Notes under the pieces: generated by a model
Databases searched by the model: none
Told to the model about the DNA's origin: nothing
Seen by the model: only the letters and a program-made list of their open reading frames with translations
Source of the DNA: a bacterium M00.F.Ca.ET.205.01.1.1
GTDB lineage: Bacteria; Pseudomonadota; Alphaproteobacteria; Rhizobiales; Rhizobiaceae
Direction: 5' to 3'
Length of the DNA: 64,000 nucleotides
Assembly (NCBI GenBank): GCA_004791255.1
Contig: SRUQ01000007.1
Span: forward strand, 1-64,000
Translations under genes and position numbers: made by a program
Part shown: positions 44,192 to 52,356 of the stretch, one piece after another
How positions within the stretch are numbered: the stretch's first letter is position 1
How the letters are laid out: each line of letters begins with the position of its first letter

Positions 44192-45331
44192 TTGAACGAC
44201 ACCCCGGTTGTAATTGTCGGCGCCGGACCGGCGGGCTTGGCCGTTGCCGCCTGCCTGCGGCAGGCAGGACAGGATTTCATCCTGCTGGAGAAAGAGCAGC
44301 AGACCACGCCTGCCTGGCGGCGCCACTACGAGCGCGTCCACCTGCATACGACCAAGCGCTATTCCTCCCTGCCCTTCGTGCCCTTTCCCAAGACCTATCC
44401 GCGCTATGTGCCGCGCGATCTCTTCGTCGAATATCTCGACGCCTACGCGCAGCGCTTCGACCTGCGGCCCCGCTTCGGCGAAACGGTGCGCTCAGTGACC
44501 CGGCAAGGCCGCGGCTGGCAAGTTGAGACGACATCCGGCGCCACGCGTGCTTCGCATGTGGTGGTCGCATCCGGCTACAATGCCGAACCGCTGATGCCGG
44601 CATTCGCCGGCGCCGAGACCTTTCAGGGCAAGTCACTGCACAGCGCCGGCTATCGCAACGCCGCGCCGTTCGCCGGCCAGTCGGTGCTGGTCGTCGGCAT
44701 GGGCAACACCGGCGCCGAGATCGCGCTCGACCTGGCGGAGGGCGGCGCGCGACCGACGATCTCGGTGCGCGGCGGCGTCCATATCGTGCCGCGCGAATTG
44801 CTCGGCGTGCCGATTCAGATGATCGGCATGGCCTCCCGCTTTGGGCCTCGGAGCCTTAACGACGCTCTGTTTCCCATCATACTCGATCTGGCGCTGGGCA
44901 GGCTGGAGAAATATGGGTTGAGGCGCCCGAAGCAGGGATTGCTGCAACAGATCGACGTGGCGTCGCGAATTCCTGTCATCGACGTCGGCACCATCCAGAA
45001 AATCCGCGAAGGCACGATCAAGATCGCGCCCGATATCGCAGAGATATCGCGTGACGGCGTGCGCTTCGTCGACGGCAAGAGAGGTCGGTTCGACGCGATC
45101 GTCTTCGCCACCGGCTTCCGGCCGGGCTATGCCGGTTTTCTCGACCCTGGCATCCAGCCCGACGGCAGTGGCGTTACCGCGCAAGCCTCGAATCTCGGCC
45201 TCTACCTTGTTGGTTTCCACAATGCAGTCACCGGATTGCTGCGCGAAATCGGGATCGAAGCCGCTGATATCGCCGACGATATCCGCCACGGGCAAAACAG
45301 GAAGAAGGCGGCTGAAACCCTGCCGGTGTGA
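44192..45331 (+). CDS. FAD/NAD(P)-dependent flavin monooxygenase (YUCCA/FMO-like)
   Basis: 379 residues from a TTG at 44192 behind GGAGG. FAD motif VVIVGAGPAGLAVAACLRQA near 6-25, the NADPH Rossmann motif VLVVGMGNTGAEIALDLAEG near 168-187, and a C-terminal ATGFRPGYAGFLD (ATG motif). The stretch HTTKRYSSLPFVPFPKTYPR fits the FMO/YUCCA-like class B group. YUCCA enzymes make indole-3-acetic acid in plants, and bacterial relatives oxidise amines, sulfides or ketones. The substrate is unknown. It is convergent with the molybdopterin oxidoreductase gene, six bases apart. Confidence 0.85.
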   Translation: MNDTPVVIVGAGPAGLAVAACLRQAGQDFILLEKEQQTTPAWRRHYERVHLHTTKRYSSLPFVPFPKTYPRYVPRDLFVEYLDAYAQRFDLRPRFGETVRSVTRQGRGWQVETTSGATRASHVVVASGYNAEPLMPAFAGAETFQGKSLHSAGYRNAAPFAGQSVLVVGMGNTGAEIALDLAEGGARPTISVRGGVHIVPRELLGVPIQMIGMASRFGPRSLNDALFPIILDLALGRLEKYGLRRPKQGLLQQIDVASRIPVIDVGTIQKIREGTIKIAPDIAEISRDGVRFVDGKRGRFDAIVFATGFRPGYAGFLDPGIQPDGSGVTAQASNLGLYLVGFHNAVTGLLREIGIEAADIADDIRHGQNRKKAAETLPV

Positions 45332-45337
45332 GGAGGC

Positions 45338-47446
45338 TCAGCCGGCGGCGCGCAGCCACACCTTGTTGTCGTGGAAGGCGGCGCCGCCGTAAGGCGCCGG
45401 TGCATCGGCGCCGGTCAGCACGTTGATGCCCTCGCCGCGCTCATGTGCGCTGTTGGGCCAGATACCCTCGGCAATCACCACGCCACGCTTGATGCCGGCG
45501 AACAACCTGGCGTGCAGCACCACCTCGCCACGCGCATTGCCGATCTCGACGCGGTCGCCCTCCGCCAGGCCGTATGCCGCGGCGTCTTCCGGATGCAAGA
45601 GCAGCTCCGGCCTGCCCTCCTTGGCCCGCGACACGGGCGTCTCGGCGAAGGTCGAGTTGAGAAAATTGCGCGCCGGCGATGTCGTCAGCCGGAACGGGTG
45701 CGCCTCGTCCGCAACCTCGATCAGGTCGACATGGTCGGGGAATTCCGGCAGCCGCGACACCGGTCCGAACAGGCCCATGCTCTTCGGCGGCCGGTTGGGC
45801 GCGGCCTGGCCGGTCCAGTCGGCGCGGAAGCGAAATTTCTTGTCGGCGTGGCCGAAGCCTTCGATGAAATGCGCGGCCGCGAAATCCGGCTGCATGTCGA
45901 CCCATTTCTGTTCCTTCAAGCTGTCGAAGCTGCCCAGTCCGCGCTTGCCGAGGATGATGTCGATGTGCTGCTGTTCGGTGAGGCCGAAGCCGGGCCGGTC
46001 GGAGACGCCCAAGCGTTTGCCGAGCTCCTCGATGACAAAGTGGTTGGTGCGCGGCCCTTCCGGCGGCTCGATCAGCTTGGGGCCGAGCGTGATGTGCTGG
46101 TTGCCGCCGCCCTTGTAGATATCGTCATGCTCGACGAACATCGTTGCCGGCAGCACGACATCGGCAAGCTTGGCCGTGTCGGTCATGAACTGCTCATGCA
46201 CGCATGTGAACAGATCGTCGCGCAGGAAGCCCTGCTTCACCAGCCGCTGCTCCGGCGCGACATTCACCGGATTGGTGTTCTGGATCAGCATCGCGGTGAC
46301 CGGTGGGCCGCCAAAGAGCGCGTCCTCGGCGCCTGTCAGCACCGGCCCGATGCGCGAATGGTCGAGATAGCGGATCGAGGGATCACGCATCTTCGTGCCT
46401 TCCAGCACATCCTGGTTGAGCTTGAAGATGCCCGAATTGGAGTGGAAAGCACCGCCGCCTTCATATTGCCAGGCGCCGGTGACGGCCGCGATGCAGGATG
46501 CGGCATGCATGTTGACGGCACCATTGCGCTGGCGGGCAAAACCATAGCCGAGCCGGAAATAGGTTTTTTTGGTGGTGCCGACCAATCGGGCAAAGGCCTC
46601 GATCTCGGCGACCGTCAAACCGGTGATCTCAGCCGCCCATTCAGGCGTGCGGGTGACGAGATGCGCTTCGAGCCCCTTGGGGTCGTCGGTGTATTTTTCG
46701 AGATAGGCGCGGTCGGCCATCCCGTCGCGAAACAGCACATGCATGACCGCGCAGGCAAGCGCGCCATCGGTGCCCGGCCTTAGCACCAGCCCCATGTCGG
46801 CCTGTTTCATGGTGGCGTTTTCATAGACATCGATGACGACGATTTTCGCGCCACGTTCCTTGCGCGCCTTGATGGCGTGGGTCATGACGTTGACCTGGGT
46901 GACCACGGCATTGGTGCCCCAGACCACCACGCAATCGGATCTGCCCATCTCGCGCGGATCGGGACCCCGCAAGGCGCCCGCCCCCATCATCCAGCCTGTC
47001 CAGGCCAGATTGGTGCAGATCGAGCCGAAGAAACCCGAATATTTCTTGGCATGCCGCAGCCGGTCGATGCCATCGCGCTGCACCAGCCCCATCGTGCCGG
47101 CATAATAATAAGGCCAGACCGTCTCCGAGCCGTACTTTTCCTCGGCCGCGATGAATTTTTCGGCGACGAGATCGAGTGCTGCTTCCCAGCTCGCCTCCTG
47201 CCACACGCCGTCGCCCTTGGCGCCCTTGCGCACCAGCGGCTTCAGCAGGCGATCGGGATGATGAACGCGGTCGGCATAGCGCGCGACCTTGGCGCAGACG
47301 ACGCCGGATGTGTAGGTGTTGGCCTTGGCGCCATGGACACGGCCGATGCGGTTGCCATCGAGCAACTCGACCTCGAGCGCACACGTCGACGGGCAGTCAT
47401 GCGGACAGGCCGAATGGCCGATGCGAAGCTTGGCGTGCTGGTTCAT
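45338..47446 (-). CDS. Molybdopterin-dependent oxidoreductase (formate dehydrogenase/BisC-type)
   Basis: 702 residues from the ATG at 47446. The N-terminal cysteine cluster (Cys14, Cys18, Cys22 and Cys51, pattern C-x3-C-x3-C-x28-C) should bind a 4Fe-4S cluster. FGSICTNLAWTGWMMGAGAL near the expected metal-ligand position offers Cys as molybdenum ligand. Later pterin-guanine-dinucleotide binding segments NTNPVNVAPEQRLVKQGFLR and ADVVLPATMFVEHDDIYKGG, plus the C-terminal beta-barrel domain (GLAEGDRVEIGNARGEVVL), complete the fold. No twin-arginine signal, so it is cytoplasmic. Substrate unknown. moaD and moaE for cofactor assembly are at 58209-58950. Confidence 0.87.
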   Translation of the reverse strand: MNQHAKLRIGHSACPHDCPSTCALEVELLDGNRIGRVHGAKANTYTSGVVCAKVARYADRVHHPDRLLKPLVRKGAKGDGVWQEASWEAALDLVAEKFIAAEEKYGSETVWPYYYAGTMGLVQRDGIDRLRHAKKYSGFFGSICTNLAWTGWMMGAGALRGPDPREMGRSDCVVVWGTNAVVTQVNVMTHAIKARKERGAKIVVIDVYENATMKQADMGLVLRPGTDGALACAVMHVLFRDGMADRAYLEKYTDDPKGLEAHLVTRTPEWAAEITGLTVAEIEAFARLVGTTKKTYFRLGYGFARQRNGAVNMHAASCIAAVTGAWQYEGGGAFHSNSGIFKLNQDVLEGTKMRDPSIRYLDHSRIGPVLTGAEDALFGGPPVTAMLIQNTNPVNVAPEQRLVKQGFLRDDLFTCVHEQFMTDTAKLADVVLPATMFVEHDDIYKGGGNQHITLGPKLIEPPEGPRTNHFVIEELGKRLGVSDRPGFGLTEQQHIDIILGKRGLGSFDSLKEQKWVDMQPDFAAAHFIEGFGHADKKFRFRADWTGQAAPNRPPKSMGLFGPVSRLPEFPDHVDLIEVADEAHPFRLTTSPARNFLNSTFAETPVSRAKEGRPELLLHPEDAAAYGLAEGDRVEIGNARGEVVLHARLFAGIKRGVVIAEGIWPNSAHERGEGINVLTGADAPAPYGGAAFHDNKVWLRAAG

Positions 47447-47489
47447 GAAGGAGTGTTTAGCGGGTTTTGGAGACAGCGTGTAGGGCCAG

Positions 47490-47687
47490 TTACACGCCGT
47501 CAATGCGCTTGAGCTGTGCGTTGTAGGCGCCACATTCGAGACAGCGCAAGTGGCGCTCGAAATGTGTTGCGCCTGCGGGAGTATCGAAAACCTTTAAGTC
47601 TGCCTCGCCGCAGTCGGGGCATTTGACGGAAACTTTGGGGTCAAGCGCCAGCATCTTGCCGGCTTCGATCCACAATTCCTTCGACAT
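47490..47687 (-). CDS. Small zinc-ribbon protein
   Basis: 65 residues with GGAGTAGG before the ATG. Two CxxC pairs, CPDC near 23-26 and CLEC near 49-52, separated by 22 residues with a FERHLR helix, form a zinc-ribbon. The gene starts two bases after the stop codon of the ABC-F ATPase and 43 bases before the molybdopterin oxidoreductase, so the three may be one transcript. Function unknown; RNA or protein binding is a possibility given the ABC-F neighbour. Confidence 0.75.
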   Translation of the reverse strand: MSKELWIEAGKMLALDPKVSVKCPDCGEADLKVFDTPAGATHFERHLRCLECGAYNAQLKRIDGV

Positions 47688-47689
47688 AC

Positions 47690-49567
47690 CTACTCCGCGG
47701 TGCCTTCCTCATACTCGGCCGACATGGCCAGCCATTTGTCTTCGTGGCCGGCGAGCGTCTGGGCAAGCTGCGAGCGTTCCTTGGCCAGCCTTGTCGCGGT
47801 CGACGGATCCTTTTCGTAGATCGCCGGGTTGGCCAGTTCGTCCTCGATGCCGTCGATGCGCTTGCGAATGCGGTCCATGAGCGCTTCGGTGGCGCGGATT
47901 TCCTTGGCCAGCGGTTCGAAGGCGGCACGGCGCGCCGCTGCCTCGCGGCGACGGTCTGCCTTCGACGCCTTGTCAGCCTCGCGCCGCTCGCGGCGGTCGC
48001 CGGACACACCTGTGACCAGCGTCTTGTAGTCCTCCAGGTCGCCATCATAGGGATTGACCGCACCGTCCTTGACCAGCCACAGCCGGTCGGCCGTTGCCTC
48101 CAGGAGATGGCGGTCGTGCGAGATCAGGATCACCGCGCCTGGAAATTCGTTCAGCGCGTGGATCAGGGATTCGCGGCTGTCGATGTCGAGATGGTTGGTC
48201 GGCTCGTCGAGGATGAACAGGTTCGGTCCCTCGAAGGCCGACAGGCCCATCAGCAGCCGCGCCTTTTCTCCGCCGGACAGGTCCTTGGCCGCCGTGTTCA
48301 TCTTTTCGGTCGCCAGGCCAAACTGGGCAACGCGGCCACGCACCTTGGATTCCGGCGCCTCCGGCATCAGCCGGCGGACATGCTCATAGGCGTTCTCCTC
48401 CGGCCTGAGATCGTCGAGCTGATGCTGGGCGAAGATCGCCACTTTCAGCCCGGGCGCCACCGTCATGGTGCCGGTCTCCTGCTTGAGGCGGCCGGACAGA
48501 AGCTTGGCGAAGGTCGACTTGCCGTTGCCGTTGGCCCCGAGCAGCGCGATGCGGTCGTCGGCATCGATGCGCAGCGTCATCTTCTTCAGGATCGGCGACC
48601 CTTCGGCATAGCCGACATTGACGTTGTTAAGCGCGATGATCGGCGAGGCCACGGTCTTCACCGGCTCCGGGAAGGAGAACGGCCGCACCGAGTCGTTGAC
48701 GATGGCCGCTATCGGCTTCATCTTTTCCAGCGCCTTGATGCGTGACTGCGCCTGTCTTGCCTTGGAGGCCTTGGCGCGGAAGCGCTCGACGAAGGACTCC
48801 ATGTGTTTGCGGGCGGCCTCCTGTTTGACGCGGCCCTTTTCCTGCAACTCCTTCTGCTCGGTGTACTGCCGCTCGAACTGGTCGTAGCCGCCGCGCCAGA
48901 AGGTCAGTTTCTTCTGGTCGAGATGGACAATCGAGTTGACGGCACGGTTGAGCAGGTCACGGTCGTGCGAAATCAGTAGAACAGTGTGCGGATACTTCGA
49001 AACGTAGTTCTCCAGCCACAGCGTGCCTTCGAGATCGAGATAGTTGGTCGGCTCGTCGAGCAGCAGAAGGTCGGGCTCGGAAAACAGCACCGCGGCCAGC
49101 GCCACGCGCATGCGCCAGCCGCCGGAGAAGGACGAGGCCGGGCGCCGCTGCGCGGCATCGTCGAAGCCGAGGCCGGCGAGGATGGTGGCCGCGCGAGACT
49201 CGGCAGAATGCGCGTCGATGTCGGCCAGCCGCATATGGATGTCGGCGATGCGGTGCGGATCGGTGGCGGTCTTTTCCTCTTCGAGAAGCGCCGTGCGTTC
49301 GAGGTCGGCCTTGAGCACGATTTCGATCAGCGGCTCCTCGGTGGCGGGCGCTTCCTGCGCCACCTGGCCAATGCGGGTGTTCTTCGGCAGGCTGATCGAG
49401 CCGGTCTCGGAAGGGAAATCGCCGGTTATGGCCTTGAACAACGTGGTCTTGCCGGTGCCGTTGCGGCCGACAAGGCCGGCCTTCGTGCCGGCTGGCAGGG
49501 TCAGCGAGGCATGGTCGAGAAGCAGGCGGCCCGCCATGCGCAGCGAGAGGTCGTTGATGATAAGCAT
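47690..49567 (-). CDS. ABC-F family ATPase (ribosome-associated type)
   Basis: 625 residues from the ATG at 49567, with two ATPase domains and no membrane segment. Domain one: VGRNGTGKTTLFKAITGDFP, signature SFSGGWRMRVALAAVLFSEP, Walker B LLLLDEPTNYLDLEG. Domain two: LGANGNGKSTFAKLLSG, LSGGEKARLLMGLSAF and LFILDEPTNHLDIDSRE. The linker between them (about 240-310, rich in Lys/Arg/Glu) is the P-site tRNA interaction motif, and the C-terminal 90 residues are a charged coiled coil (DRRERREADKASKADRRREA), as in Uup/YheS. It probably acts on stalled ribosomes. Confidence 0.9.
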   Translation of the reverse strand: MLIINDLSLRMAGRLLLDHASLTLPAGTKAGLVGRNGTGKTTLFKAITGDFPSETGSISLPKNTRIGQVAQEAPATEEPLIEIVLKADLERTALLEEEKTATDPHRIADIHMRLADIDAHSAESRAATILAGLGFDDAAQRRPASSFSGGWRMRVALAAVLFSEPDLLLLDEPTNYLDLEGTLWLENYVSKYPHTVLLISHDRDLLNRAVNSIVHLDQKKLTFWRGGYDQFERQYTEQKELQEKGRVKQEAARKHMESFVERFRAKASKARQAQSRIKALEKMKPIAAIVNDSVRPFSFPEPVKTVASPIIALNNVNVGYAEGSPILKKMTLRIDADDRIALLGANGNGKSTFAKLLSGRLKQETGTMTVAPGLKVAIFAQHQLDDLRPEENAYEHVRRLMPEAPESKVRGRVAQFGLATEKMNTAAKDLSGGEKARLLMGLSAFEGPNLFILDEPTNHLDIDSRESLIHALNEFPGAVILISHDRHLLEATADRLWLVKDGAVNPYDGDLEDYKTLVTGVSGDRRERREADKASKADRRREAAARRAAFEPLAKEIRATEALMDRIRKRIDGIEDELANPAIYEKDPSTATRLAKERSQLAQTLAGHEDKWLAMSAEYEEGTAE

Positions 49568-49680
49568 GGCCGCGCTTTTGCACGGGTGGCCAATGCTGCG
49601 CAAGACCTTGCGGGCCGGTTGGCCACGCAAGGCGCGAATTCGGCGCACACATGCGCCGTCAGGCGGGCGAAACTGCCTTA

Positions 49681-49716
49681 GAGCGGATCAGCGCGCTTCA
49701 GAACGCTGAACCGCTC
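49681..49716. repeat. Palindromic intergenic repeat (GAGCGG-type)
   Basis: Arms GAGCGGATCAGCG (49681-49693) and CGCTGAACCGCTC (49704-49716) match at 12 of 13 positions around a 10-base loop, followed by AAGTCTTTGTTT. GAGCGGTTCAGCG-type palindromes are, as far as I recall, frequent in intergenic regions of rhizobial genomes. It lies between the ABC-F gene start and the MucR stop, just beyond the MucR coding region, and may be its transcription end. Confidence 0.55.
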
Positions 49717-49735
49717 CAAGTCTTTGTTTCCGCGC

Positions 49736-50215
49736 TCAGGCCGTAGCCTTGCGCTTCGCCCCCTTGGCGCCGGCCGGCGGCGCCGCGGGCTTGCGGCCAA
49801 GTCCCGTCGACTTCGCCAGCGCCGACCGTGTCGCGGAATAATTCGGAGCGACCATCGGATAGTCTGACGGAAGGCTCCATTTAGCCCGATACTCGTCCGG
49901 GCTCAGCCCATAGTCCGTCCTGAGGTGCCGCTTGAGCGACTTGAATTTCTTGCCGTCCTCCAAGCAGACAATGTAGTCGGGAAAAACCGACTTCTTCGGA
50001 TTCACTGCAGGAACCAGACTTGGGCTTTCCGCAACAACGACCCCACCCAGCTTTCGAACCGAGGCGCTGACGCTGGCAATCAGGTCAGGCAGGCCGGAAG
50101 CCGGCAGCGGATTGTTGCCGACATAGGCCGAGACAATGTCGGCAGTCAGTTCGATAATGGTCTTATCCTCGATATTTGACAATTCTGTCACCCTATTTGC
50201 GACAAAGTCATCCAC
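49736..50215 (-). CDS. MucR/Ros family transcriptional regulator with degenerate zinc finger
   Basis: 159 residues from a GTG at 50215; a second GTG at 50191 is possible. The N-terminal helix LSNIEDKTIIELTADIVSAY and VGNNPL motif are highly conserved in MucR and mediate oligomerisation. The zinc-finger segment is IVCLEDGKKFKSLKRHLRTD: Cys84 is present, but the second Cys is Asp87, and after His97 the final His position is Asp101/Tyr102. This resembles the zinc-independent Ros-type domains described from Mesorhizobium loti. MucR proteins silence AT-rich promoters affecting exopolysaccharide and motility and often repress themselves; the region just upstream is AT-rich. Confidence 0.88.
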   Translation of the reverse strand: MDDFVANRVTELSNIEDKTIIELTADIVSAYVGNNPLPASGLPDLIASVSASVRKLGGVVVAESPSLVPAVNPKKSVFPDYIVCLEDGKKFKSLKRHLRTDYGLSPDEYRAKWSLPSDYPMVAPNYSATRSALAKSTGLGRKPAAPPAGAKGAKRKATA

Positions 50216-50343
50216 CCCAGCGAAGACTTTCGTCGATTTATCTTTCTACCGTGTCCCCCAACGGACAGCCAAGTCTCAAAAACGAATCAAAACTTGACGA
50301 AGATATTTTTCATGGGAAATCGAGTTCGCGCAAATTAGAAAAT

Positions 50344-50547
50344 CTAATACTTGAGAGTAGCAGTCTTCGCGACGGGGCTGTCGGCCAATATCTCTAGAAT
50401 ACGCTTCCAGCGGGCGCAACGCCCAAAATCCTTTTGCTCAATCGCCTTCTCGGCTTTCATCGCGGCGTAAAGCGGTGCCTCCGCGCCGAATTCCTTGACC
50501 AGCCAATGCGCTTCCTGCCTGGCGAGGCGCTCATTTTCATCAAACAT
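50344..50547 (-). CDS. Small hypothetical protein, coupled to a DMT exporter gene
   Basis: 67 residues with a perfect GGAGG nine bases before the ATG, this site lying inside the end of the exporter gene. The start codon overlaps the exporter coding region by eight bases, so the two are translationally coupled. Sequence MFDENERLARQEAHWLVKEF then helical KAEKAIEQKDFGRCARWKRI resembles the small Asp/Glu/Arg-rich proteins conserved in Rhizobiales with an E-x-Y-A-x-M helix. No signal or membrane helix. Function unknown. Confidence 0.7.
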   Translation of the reverse strand: MFDENERLARQEAHWLVKEFGAEAPLYAAMKAEKAIEQKDFGRCARWKRILEILADSPVAKTATLKY

Positions 50548-51418
50548 AGTTTTCTACCTCCGAACGCTCCAGGCCGACCGCAATACAACTGCCAATAACC
50601 AGGACTGCTCCCGCGATGGCGATCATCGTCATGCGTTCGCCGGACAGGGCCAGCAGCAAAGTCGAAGCAATCGGCGTCAGATAGGCGACCACGGCTACCT
50701 TGCCGCTGCCTTCGAGCTTCAGGGCGCGCGACCAGAAATAGTAGCCCAATCCCATTGGGCCGGCGCCGAGATAGAGCCCGAGAGCAAGGTCGGTGCCCTC
50801 GGCCCAGGCGGCGCCATCGTGGGCGCACCATATGGATGTCAAGGCGACACCGATCAGCGACGACGGCAGCAAAAGCCGATCGGGCGAGACGGCGACCCGT
50901 CCCACCATCACTGAGTAGAACGCCATGCACAGCGCGGACCCGAATGCGGCGACATAGCCAACGAGATCACCCTGGAACCAGGTGTGATCGCGTCCTCCCG
51001 AGATTACCAGCGCGACGCCGACGAAACCAAGGACCGCTGCAATGCCCAACAGTGCCGGACGCTGCGGCTTTTCAAAGACGAGCACGGCCGCGGCGACCAT
51101 CAAGGGCCAAGTATAGGCCACGAGATTGGCCTCGATGACCGGCATCGAGGCAAAGGCGATATATTGCAGCACCATGGTGCCGACCAGACCGACGAAGCCG
51201 ACCGCGAGCGATACGAGCGCGGGTCTCGCCGCGAGTGGCGGAGCCCTCTCCCTGCTCACGAACCGGATCAGCGCGAAGACCAGTGCAGCTCCCGCGAATT
51301 GCAGGAACTGCACCTGCGACACCGGATGATTCGCCAGCAGGGATTTGCCGACCAACGCATTGGTCGACCACAAAGCCACCGCGCCGGCGGCGAAGACCAG
51401 CGCGGATCTGGCTACCAT
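50540..51418 (-). CDS. EamA/DMT family transporter
   Basis: 292 residues from the ATG at 51418 (AAGGGA upstream), with ten predicted membrane helices in two EamA repeats. The first repeat starts ALVFAAGAVALWSTNALVGK and includes FASMPVIEANLVAYTWPLMV; the second ends AVVAYLTPIASTLLLALSGE, typical of drug/metabolite exporters such as YdcZ/RhtA. Many exporters of this family expel amino acids. Start overlaps the end of the oxygenase gene by seven bases, linking their products: a hydroxylated compound may be exported. That link is inference. Confidence 0.85.
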   Translation of the reverse strand: MVARSALVFAAGAVALWSTNALVGKSLLANHPVSQVQFLQFAGAALVFALIRFVSRERAPPLAARPALVSLAVGFVGLVGTMVLQYIAFASMPVIEANLVAYTWPLMVAAAVLVFEKPQRPALLGIAAVLGFVGVALVISGGRDHTWFQGDLVGYVAAFGSALCMAFYSVMVGRVAVSPDRLLLPSSLIGVALTSIWCAHDGAAWAEGTDLALGLYLGAGPMGLGYYFWSRALKLEGSGKVAVVAYLTPIASTLLLALSGERMTMIAIAGAVLVIGSCIAVGLERSEVENYV

Positions 51419-52245
51419 GATTCCCTTGCTCCGCCCGGAGCCGGCGCTTCGACAGGTGCCGGCGCGGGGCGCTCTGCCTCGAACCTGCGATAGGCCGGCA
51501 GTTGGTTGGTCCAGACGTCCTCGGCCAGTTCGTTGACCCATTCGCGATCGTGGTCGTTGTCGGCCGCGAGATAGAACATGCGGTTGTCGTCGACATAGGG
51601 TTTGGCCACCGAGCGCTGGTTGAGCACCAGGGTGACGCGATTGCCATACTGGATCGGCGCCGTGCGATGCAGGACACCGAGGAACTGGCCCAGCGTGGCG
51701 TAATTCATCTTGTGGTCGATGCGCATGATGCGATTGCGCGGGATTTCACGGCCGGATTCAAGGATGGCGCGGCCTGTCTCGGAATCGTCGCAATAGATTT
51801 CCAGATGGCCGCCGACCAGCGGATCGCTGATCGAGAGCGGAATGAGTTCGGTCACCGGCACACCATCGCAATGCCAGTCGACGGCGCCGTCCTTGGGGTT
51901 CATGAAGGTGACGGTCGAGCCGACGATCGACAGCGGATAGGGCTCGAGCTTGGTGCCCATCATGTCGGAGAGCCTCTCCAGGCGAAGCTTGTCATGCAGG
52001 AGCTCCCTGATCTCGGGAATATAGCGGTCGGCACCAGTGATGAAGGTGAGATCCAGGTGCTTGTGTACGGCGTGACTGGCCTTGAGCTTGAGCGCGGCCT
52101 CCTCGATGGCGGCAAGCAGTGCCGGATCGTAGCCGTGCAGGTACTGGGCAACACCGAAGCTCGACACTTTCCATGCGGTTTCGTGACCGATGATGGCTTC
52201 ACGGCTCATCGCATAGCGCAGTTCGGGAATTGTATGGGCGTTCAT
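51412..52245 (-). CDS. Fe(II)/2-oxoglutarate-type oxygenase-like protein
   Basis: 277 residues from the ATG at 52245 behind GGAGAAG. The iron-binding pattern of 2-oxoglutarate dioxygenases is present: His125-x-Asp127 in VDWHCDGVPVTELIPLS and a distal His193 in FLGVLHRTAPIQYG, with Arg203 in GNRVTLVLNQR in the usual position for 2-oxoglutarate. The rest shows a long N-terminal helical part. The substrate is unknown; amino acids or small metabolites are likely since the next gene encodes a DMT exporter. It is divergent from a LysR regulator gene, so it is probably induced by the substrate. Confidence 0.7.
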   Translation of the reverse strand: MNAHTIPELRYAMSREAIIGHETAWKVSSFGVAQYLHGYDPALLAAIEEAALKLKASHAVHKHLDLTFITGADRYIPEIRELLHDKLRLERLSDMMGTKLEPYPLSIVGSTVTFMNPKDGAVDWHCDGVPVTELIPLSISDPLVGGHLEIYCDDSETGRAILESGREIPRNRIMRIDHKMNYATLGQFLGVLHRTAPIQYGNRVTLVLNQRSVAKPYVDDNRMFYLAADNDHDREWVNELAEDVWTNQLPAYRRFEAERPAPAPVEAPAPGGARESW

Positions 52246-52356
52246 TCTACTTCTCCAGGAGGGGGGCAACACTTAGTTAACAGTCGATTAAATTAGCCCC
52301 CCCTGTAAAATTAGGAATGCTGGTGCTAGTGTAAGCCCAGCTTAAGGTCGAAACCC

